Below are positions 52,774 to 58,078 of a stretch of 58,078 nucleotides of DNA, piece after piece. The notes beneath the pieces are model-generated. The model was given only the letters and a program-made list of their open reading frames with translations. It did no database searches and was not told the DNA's origin. How positions within the stretch are numbered: the first letter of the stretch is position 1; each line of letters begins with the position of its first letter. The stretch is from Candidatus Scybalocola faecavium (GTDB taxonomy: Bacteria > Bacillota > Clostridia > Lachnospirales > Lachnospiraceae). The stretch lies in contig DVFP01000030.1 in the NCBI GenBank assembly GCA_018713145.1, positions 1 through 58,078 of the forward strand, written 5' to 3'. A program made the position numbers and the translations under genes.

Positions 52774-52928
52774 TTAAATTTCTGCTAAAAAGTACATGTT
52801 TTTCGTATTCATTGGCATACTGTTTTTAGGACACAGTTTATTTTCATGACGCCTGCCGGAAAAACGGTTTTTATATGGGGCAAAGACAGGAATCTTTCGT
52901 TTGCTCCGGACACCGGTAACAAGGAGGC
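52774..52928 (+). promoter_or_regulatory. Upstream region of spoVAC
   Basis: No gene is seen here. A forespore-type promoter is expected for spoVAC. CATACTG (at about 52821) resembles the sigma-G/sigma-F -10, but I could not find a convincing -35 at the correct distance, so no promoter is claimed. Confidence 0.3.
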
Positions 52929-52967
52929 ATGGAAATGTTCTGTGGACAATACAGCTTCTGGCTGTAA
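52929..52967 (+). CDS. Micro-ORF of 12 codons before spoVAC
   Basis: MEMFCGQYSFWL is encoded behind a perfect AAGGAGG; the inner ATG (52935) has the better spacing. It ends 17 bases before the spoVAC start, which has its own AAGGAG. The quality of the binding site suggests translation, perhaps to open the message for spoVAC, but it may be chance. Confidence 0.3.
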   Translation: MEMFCGQYSFWL

Positions 52968-52984
52968 ATCACAAGGAGTATGCC

Positions 52985-53431
52985 ATGGATGCGAAAAAGT
53001 ATAATGCTTACGTCGAGCAGATTACGCCAAAACACAGCTGTTGGCTGAACACAGTAAAGGCGTTTATCTGGGGCGGCGGTATCTGCGTGATTGGTCAGGC
53101 TCTGACCAATCTTTTTGTTTTTACAGGGATGACGGATACGATGGCCTCCGCATATACGACCCTGTGTCTGATTGCCGCCAGTGTGATCCTGACCGGATTT
53201 AATCTGGTAGTACCTATTGTAAAAATGGCAGGCGCCGGATATTTGGTGCCTATTACCGGTTTTGCCAATTCTGTAGCTGCCTGTGCCATTGAGTATAAGC
53301 AGGAAGGCTATGTTTTTGGCGTGGGCTGCAAGATTTTTAATATTGCCGGTCCGGTGATCTTGTATGGAATTGTCACCTCCGGGCTGTTTGGGGCACTGTA
53401 TTTTATTCTTTTGGAAATTTCAGCGGTCTGA
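52985..53431 (+). CDS. spoVAC: Stage V sporulation protein AC
   Basis: ATG 52985 behind AAGGAG gives 148 residues. Four to five helices are visible with FIWGGGICVIGQAL and VPIVKMAGAGYLVPITGFANS, typical of SpoVAC, which forms a mechanosensitive channel for dipicolinic acid in the spore inner membrane. It starts the second spoVA block, 13 bases before spoVAD. Confidence 0.9.
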   Translation: MDAKKYNAYVEQITPKHSCWLNTVKAFIWGGGICVIGQALTNLFVFTGMTDTMASAYTTLCLIAASVILTGFNLVVPIVKMAGAGYLVPITGFANSVAACAIEYKQEGYVFGVGCKIFNIAGPVILYGIVTSGLFGALYFILLEISAV

Positions 53432-53443
53432 GGGAGGTGCATT

Positions 53444-54487
53444 ATGAAAAAAACAGGAAATGCCACATTTATTTTTGAAAAACCTCCTTTGATCCTGGAA
53501 AGTTCCGGCATTACCGGGCCTAAAGAAGGCGAAGGCCCTTTGGGAAAATGTTTCGATCAGGTATGGGAAGATCCTATGATGGGCAAGAAAACCTGGGAAG
53601 AGGCAGAAAGTGAGCTCCAGAAAAAAGCTGTGGAGACTGTTTTGGAAAAATCAGGAATGGTCAGAGGAGAAATCGACTGTTTTTTTGCCGGAGATCTGCT
53701 GGGGCAGATCATTGCAAGCAGCTTTGGCCTTGCCTCCTTTCACCGGCCTTTGTTCGGTTTATATGGTGCCTGCTCTACCATGGGAGAGTCCCTGATCCTG
53801 GCTGCCATGTGTATTGACGGAGGATTTGCCGGAAAAGCCGTGGCAGTAACTTCCAGTCACTTTGCCAGCGCGGAGCGCCAGTTCCGTTTCCCTTCGGAAT
53901 ATGGCAACCAGCGGCCTTTATCTGCTACCTGGACAGTTACCGGGAGCGGAGCCGTCCTTCTTGGAGCGCCTTTTGGAACGGAAAGTGAAAAGCTTAAGCA
54001 GCGGTGGAAGCAGTGCCCGAGGATTACCATGGCCACACCGGGAAAAATTGTGGATATGGGGGTGAGAGATTCTATGAATATGGGAGCCTGTATGGCACCG
54101 GCGGCCTGTGATACAATAGAAACTCACTTCCGGGATACAGGGACAAAGCCGGAAGACTATGATGCTGTAATCACAGGCGATCTGGGATATGTGGGACATG
54201 ATATACTGGTAGAGTTAATGGGGAAGAAAGGGTATGACATGGAGAAAGTCCATATGGACTGCGGTATAGAGATTTTTGACCGGGAGCGTCAGGATACCCA
54301 TGCCGGAGGAAGTGGATGCGGATGCAGCGCTGTGGTGCTGTCTGCCATGATCCTGCCAAGACTTATGGATGGCACCTGGAAAAAGGTATTGTTTGTGCCT
54401 ACAGGAGCGCTTTTGTCGCCCATTAGTTTTAATGAAGGAAGAAGTGTCCCGGGGATTGCCCATGGCGTTGTGATCCAGGCGCCCTAA
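53444..54487 (+). CDS. spoVAD: Stage V sporulation protein AD
   Basis: The 347-residue protein has a thiolase fold, with GLYGACSTMGESLILAA and HAGGSGCGCSAVVLSA, as in SpoVAD, which binds dipicolinic acid. It starts behind GAGGGAGG. A terminator follows five bases after its stop, so no spoVAE lies in this operon. Confidence 0.94.
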   Translation: MKKTGNATFIFEKPPLILESSGITGPKEGEGPLGKCFDQVWEDPMMGKKTWEEAESELQKKAVETVLEKSGMVRGEIDCFFAGDLLGQIIASSFGLASFHRPLFGLYGACSTMGESLILAAMCIDGGFAGKAVAVTSSHFASAERQFRFPSEYGNQRPLSATWTVTGSGAVLLGAPFGTESEKLKQRWKQCPRITMATPGKIVDMGVRDSMNMGACMAPAACDTIETHFRDTGTKPEDYDAVITGDLGYVGHDILVELMGKKGYDMEKVHMDCGIEIFDRERQDTHAGGSGCGCSAVVLSAMILPRLMDGTWKKVLFVPTGALLSPISFNEGRSVPGIAHGVVIQAP

Positions 54488-54491
54488 CACA

Positions 54492-54528
54492 AAAAGAAGC
54501 CGTTTTCCCGGAAAAGCGGCTTCTTTTG
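54492..54528. terminator. Bidirectional terminator between spoVAD and the DHHW gene
   Basis: AAAAGAAGCCG pairs perfectly with CGGCTTCTTTT. The arm ends in Ts on the plus strand and the start gives Ts on the minus strand, so it can serve both convergent operons. Confidence 0.88.
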
Positions 54529-54556
54529 CGTTGTGCCTATCAAGCTGAAATTAGTG

Positions 54557-56041
54557 TCATTCAAACATGGCGCTCATAAGTTTGACCTGATTTGGATTGG
54601 TCATGGCGTCCGCATTGTTAATAAAAATAACATCAGATACATTATTTTCTGTGATCAGTTTATAAATATCATTGTTGTATTTGCTATAGTTTTTAAAGTA
54701 CCGGTAATCTACAATATAAATGTGCTTATAGTGATCCGTCAGGAAGGGGATAAATGCGTTGCCGAAGGATTCTTTAATGACAACGCAGGACGGATCCTCA
54801 TCTGTAAGCAGCGGATTGTCGATCTGGGCATACATTTGATCTGCTGCGGAAAATGCGCTGTATTTGCTGCCTGCGCTGTATTCGGACACATCGTTGACGA
54901 TACGCCACTGGATTGTCTGCTGGTTTTCATCAATATAAAACATATCATTAGTGGCAAGGGGAATATATCCGATCACAGTATCCGGATGTTCCTTTAAAGA
55001 CTGGGCCTGGTTGCTGCTGGCATAGAAGGAGCCTAAAAAGTTTGGATACTCTACAGTTTCGTGGGCATCTAAGGATACCGGGGTCAGACCTTTAGCCTGG
55101 CAAAATTCCAGGTAGGCGTAATATGCGCCCAGGGCAGTCCAGTGGTGGTCTGTGCGGAAATAAATATATTCACTGTTATGGTTTTTAAGTGTATCGAAGA
55201 TTTCCACAGTATGGACTTTTGGATTCATAGTATTAATGTTTGATGTAATGTAATGGATGGCGTCCTTTTGGTTGCTGGAATTAATCTGTTTTTGGGCATT
55301 TTCATCCAGGCAGACGCCAACACTGGTAGGAACAAGGATGTCATAAACATTAGCAACACCATCCAGCCGTTTCTGGGCCTTGTCGATCATATTAATGTAG
55401 GCATTGGCCCCGTCCAGATTAAAGTAATAAATGCCAAAAGCGGTATCTCCGGAAACATATACATCTCCGGAAACTTCTGGAATGTCATGAATGGTTCCAT
55501 CCGGAAGAGTTTCGGCTTCATCCCGTGTCTGAGACTGGGATGTGGATTCCTCTGGGACTGCAGCTGCATTTTCCCCTGTCTGTAAAGGATCTTTAGTATC
55601 GGTTTGGACGGCGGCCTGACTTTCGGTATCCCGAGTCTCTGTTTCCCGGGCCTTTGATTCTGTTTCCGGGATGACCATGCTCCCTCCTTCGGGAATATCG
55701 TCCCCGACTTTGTTGGAATTGTAAACGATCTGTTCGTTTTGGATCCCGTAAAGTTCTTTTAGTCCGGAATTAGCCGCCAACAGCCCTTCCCGGAATGGAA
55801 ATGTATCGGCATACCAGGTGGATATGCCGTTAAAAAAATCACCATTTAAAAAAGAGGATAGAGTAAACTTGGGAAATTCCGTCAGTGTGCGCTTTTCAAT
55901 TTCTGATGTTTTAGGCCTTAATGGCAAAATAAGACCAATAACAGCGATCAGGAAAAGAAAGCAGAAAAAAATATTCTTTTTTAAATATAGGTAGGTTTTA
56001 TGTATTTTCTTCTTTTTATTATCTGTCTGAAGCTTTCGCAT
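54557..56041 (-). CDS. DHHW-family exported protein, AlgJ/AlgX-like O-acetylation partner
   Basis: ATG at 56041 gives 494 residues; a TTG seven codons earlier (56062) is possible. One membrane helix lies near residues 24-43, then an outer domain. A Thr/Glu/Ser/Gln-rich linker covers about 125-195. The DHHW motif is in YFRTDHHWTALGAYYAY, and VVIKESFGNAF may hold the serine of the SGNH-like site. Such proteins accept acetyl groups from MBOAT partners and put them on cell-surface glycans. The gene follows its MBOAT partner directly. Confidence 0.85.
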   Translation of the reverse strand: MRKLQTDNKKKKIHKTYLYLKKNIFFCFLFLIAVIGLILPLRPKTSEIEKRTLTEFPKFTLSSFLNGDFFNGISTWYADTFPFREGLLAANSGLKELYGIQNEQIVYNSNKVGDDIPEGGSMVIPETESKARETETRDTESQAAVQTDTKDPLQTGENAAAVPEESTSQSQTRDEAETLPDGTIHDIPEVSGDVYVSGDTAFGIYYFNLDGANAYINMIDKAQKRLDGVANVYDILVPTSVGVCLDENAQKQINSSNQKDAIHYITSNINTMNPKVHTVEIFDTLKNHNSEYIYFRTDHHWTALGAYYAYLEFCQAKGLTPVSLDAHETVEYPNFLGSFYASSNQAQSLKEHPDTVIGYIPLATNDMFYIDENQQTIQWRIVNDVSEYSAGSKYSAFSAADQMYAQIDNPLLTDEDPSCVVIKESFGNAFIPFLTDHYKHIYIVDYRYFKNYSKYNNDIYKLITENNVSDVIFINNADAMTNPNQVKLMSAMFE

Positions 56042-56062
56042 ATGGGTCGCCTGCCTTTCCAA

Positions 56063-57493
56063 TTAAAATTGAAAGTAGAGAAACGGATTGTAGCTGTTTC
56101 CCACTAAAGCCATAGTGGACAGGATTAAAAGGATGACCGGGAGAATGATCTCATAGGCATAAATCGGATAAGGAACAGCCCGGCGTTTTTTGAACCACTG
56201 GATCAACGGCTTGCGTATGGCTTTAAACAAAGGTGTTACGGCCACAATGGCAAAGATCAGGAAAAATATGTTGTTTTCAAACATAAGACCGGTCTGCAGA
56301 TCGTAAATATTATTTCCGTTTTGACCAAACATTCCTTTAAGAGCAATGCCAAGAGCAGAAAGATCTTCAAATTTAAACAAAATCCATCCAAAATAAATAA
56401 TAATAAGGGCATAAATATGTCCTATAAATTTTGGTATTCCTGACAGATGCTTTTGAAGGAAAAGCTTTTCGATTACAAGGAATACAAAAAAGTACAGCCC
56501 CCATAAAATGTAATTCCAGCTGGCGCCGTGCCACATACCTGTAAGAAACCATACGATAAACAGGTTCAGGATCAGACGGCCTGTCCCTTTTCGGCTGCCG
56601 CCTAAAGGAATATAAACGTAGTCACGGAAAAAGGTGCTTAATGAAATATGCCATCTGTGCCAAAAATCAGTAATAGATGAGGCAATGTAAGGATAATTAA
56701 AGTTTTCCTTATAATGGAAGCCGATCATTAATCCCATTCCGATAGCCATGTCGGAATATGCTGAAAAATCCAGGTAGATCTGGAGCATAAAGCATAAGGC
56801 TCCAAGCCACAGACCAAGAGCTGACACATTCGCCAGAGCTTTCAGGTCATCGGTGATTAAAAACACATCGGCAATAGCAGCACAGCCGTTGGCTAAAATG
56901 GCTTTTTTGGCAAGACCAATGGAAAAACGCTTGATTCCCTGATCCACTTCATTGATTTTAATAATCCGATGGTTCATATCTCTTTCTATATCTTTATACC
57001 GGACAATGGGACCGGCAATACACTGATGAAAGAGACTGGCATATAGCAGCAGCATCCAGAACTTTTTCTGAGCATGAACCTCACCCCGATAGACATCTGC
57101 CACATAGGACAGCAGTTGGAAGGTATAAAAGGAAATTCCGATCGGCAGCCCTATCTGGGGGATGATCTTAGGAAATCCGGTGATCGATGAAAGCGTTCCT
57201 AAAATAAAGCCTGTATACTTAAATACAGCCAGAGCACCTAATTCTAAAATACATGCAGCAGCTAAGAAAAGCTTCCTGTGATTATTAAAACGTTCAATAC
57301 CCAGGGCACTAAGCCAGCTGATGAATGTCATTCCTATAAGAAGAAACAGGTATTTCGGGCCGCCCCAGGCATAAAACACCAGGGAAAAGACAAGCATAAC
57401 AATATTCTTAGGGGTGATCCGGTGTACCCTTGAATAAATAAAAAGGTTTAAAGCTAAAAAGAAAAAAACAAAAAATAAACTTGAAAATACCAT
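56063..57493 (-). CDS. MBOAT-family O-acyltransferase (AlgI/PatA/DltB-like)
   Basis: The 476-residue protein starts behind CAGGAGCG. About eleven hydrophobic helices are visible. The catalytic region has SITDFWHRWHISLSTFFRDYVYIPLGGSR interrupted as DFWHRWHISLS and DYVYIPLGGSRKG, and the active-site histidine is in WFLTGMWHGASWNYILWG. It moves acyl groups across the membrane for polysaccharide or teichoic acid acetylation. The DHHW gene downstream is its usual extracellular partner; no glycan synthesis gene lies in this window. Confidence 0.92.
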   Translation of the reverse strand: MVFSSLFFVFFFLALNLFIYSRVHRITPKNIVMLVFSLVFYAWGGPKYLFLLIGMTFISWLSALGIERFNNHRKLFLAAACILELGALAVFKYTGFILGTLSSITGFPKIIPQIGLPIGISFYTFQLLSYVADVYRGEVHAQKKFWMLLLYASLFHQCIAGPIVRYKDIERDMNHRIIKINEVDQGIKRFSIGLAKKAILANGCAAIADVFLITDDLKALANVSALGLWLGALCFMLQIYLDFSAYSDMAIGMGLMIGFHYKENFNYPYIASSITDFWHRWHISLSTFFRDYVYIPLGGSRKGTGRLILNLFIVWFLTGMWHGASWNYILWGLYFFVFLVIEKLFLQKHLSGIPKFIGHIYALIIIYFGWILFKFEDLSALGIALKGMFGQNGNNIYDLQTGLMFENNIFFLIFAIVAVTPLFKAIRKPLIQWFKKRRAVPYPIYAYEIILPVILLILSTMALVGNSYNPFLYFQF

Positions 57494-57795
57494 GTCATCG
57501 CTCCTGATTCAAAAAGCTTTTTCCTATCATATAATGTTTTTTATTGAGTTTCAAGTGAAATTATGCTTATAGTTTTTAAGAAAAGCTGAAATTTTATCGT
57601 GCTGTCTTAATTTTCGGAAGCTTATACTTATTTGAAATATAAATATGGATTTACAGGATCATTTCTGCAGCTTAGGTTGGGGGACAAACTTAAAAATATA
57701 AATCGTATCAATTACATATTCAATTTGTGTATATAGCTATGAAATAGATGAAATGTATTAAAAATAAAGAAAATAAAGAAAAATGAAAAAACTTG
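57494..57795. other. AT-rich region before the rRNA promoters
   Basis: No gene is seen. It carries the promoter region of the MBOAT gene on the minus strand and A-rich blocks (57750-57795) that may act as UP elements for the promoter at 57796. Confidence 0.5.
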
Positions 57796-57824
57796 TTGAC
57801 AAATGTTTCCTGGGGTGATATTAT
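57796..57824 (+). promoter_or_regulatory. Probable rRNA operon promoter P1
   Basis: TTGACA (57796-57801), 17 bases, TATTAT (57819-57824). A-rich sequence lies upstream. Confidence 0.75.
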
Positions 57825-57886
57825 AACAAAGCACTGAGCGAGACAAAGAAAAAACGCCAGGGCAGAAAAATAAATTAAAAAAGTTC

Positions 57887-57915
57887 TTGACAAGCACTTG
57901 AAAGTGTGATAAACT
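57887..57915 (+). promoter_or_regulatory. Probable rRNA operon promoter P2
   Basis: TTGACA (57887-57892), 17 bases, TAAACT (57910-57915), 91 bases after P1. Tandem spacing of this kind is usual for clostridial rrn operons. Confidence 0.75.
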
Positions 57916-57921
57916 ATCAGA

Positions 57922-58078
57922 GTTGCTTGTGAGAGCGAGAAACAAAAAGAACATTGATAATTAAACAATAAAACAATCCCGAAAATTCCAAAAACTTTGT
58001 AAATGCCATGAGCATTAAGCAAAGAGCCTGTTTCTGATGAAGATGTTGTCACAGGAACAAGGAGAGAATTTTTAAGAA
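57922..58078 (+). other. Probable rRNA leader; the 16S gene should start just outside
   Basis: About 155 bases follow P2 without an ORF. They resemble Lachnospiraceae pre-16S leaders as I know them (AACATTGATAATTAAACAA and a closing AAGGAGAGAATTTTTAAGAA). The window stops before any mature 16S sequence, so this is inference from the promoter pair and leader. Confidence 0.65.

Noticed and set aside
54533..54997. Plus-strand ORF of 154 codons opposite the DHHW gene
   Set aside because: It is the reverse frame of a well-supported gene, and it starts after the spoVAD terminator without a promoter or binding site.

Overview
The window looks like chromosomal DNA from a spore-forming, anaerobic, moderate-GC Firmicute, most probably a member of the Lachnospiraceae. 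The evidence is the spoIIA and spoVA sporulation genes, a ferredoxin-dependent branched-chain 2-oxoacid oxidoreductase next to phosphotransbutyrylase and butyrate kinase, strong AGGAGG-type ribosome binding sites, and many promoters of the TTGACA-17-TATAAT type. No tRNA or complete rRNA is present. The last 280 bases look like the double promoter and leader of an rRNA operon whose 16S gene should begin just beyond the right edge.

Layout. Positions 1-9100 are a scarred accessory region. It holds fragments of an integrative conjugative element (coupling-protein tail, a chimeric VirB4 tail, a nuclease cargo gene), a truncated EamA transporter, a TetR regulator interrupted at its 3' end by an IS30-type element, and a small redox cluster (SDR, flavin reductase, radical SAM/SPASM protein). 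Two broken genes follow. TetR and the flavin reductase share a 15-bp operator, TTGAC-N5-GTCAA, placed over the -35 of both promoters. Positions 9100-10100 hold a kinase of the HipA/CtkA type that has lost its catalytic loop. Positions 10190-16080 encode a two-component system and a two-permease FtsX-like ABC transporter. Positions 16490-20970 carry a membrane protein, a DnaJ, and an ArsR-like regulator with an MFS exporter and paired palindromic operators.

Positions 21150-26820 are a complete energy operon: ptb, buk, a P-loop ATPase, and the four subunits of a VOR-type oxidoreductase. It should turn branched-chain 2-oxoacids into acyl-CoA, acyl-phosphate and free acid with ATP gain. A LysR regulator and a 1260-residue PurL follow. 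The most unusual part is 32250-33880. Two homologous transcription units, each with a perfect consensus promoter and an intrinsic terminator, encode no normal protein but share conserved hairpins, a long-range stem and an identical seven-codon ORF. I read them as a tandem pair of large structured noncoding RNAs.

Positions 33880-42570 hold a CNNM/CBS protein, a UroD-family methyltransferase-like protein, folC, a zinc-ribbon TPR membrane protein, and the spoIIAA-spoIIAB-sigF-spoVAA-spoVAB sporulation block. A SWIM/SNF2 ATPase follows, then a promoter-hairpin unit that may be a very small RNA. Next come an AraC regulator, an iron alcohol dehydrogenase, a class III aminotransferase and an amino-acid ABC transporter that together could be a GABA-type pathway. 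The right end has spoVAC-spoVAD without a spoVAE partner, a DHHW/MBOAT O-acetylation pair, and the rRNA leader.
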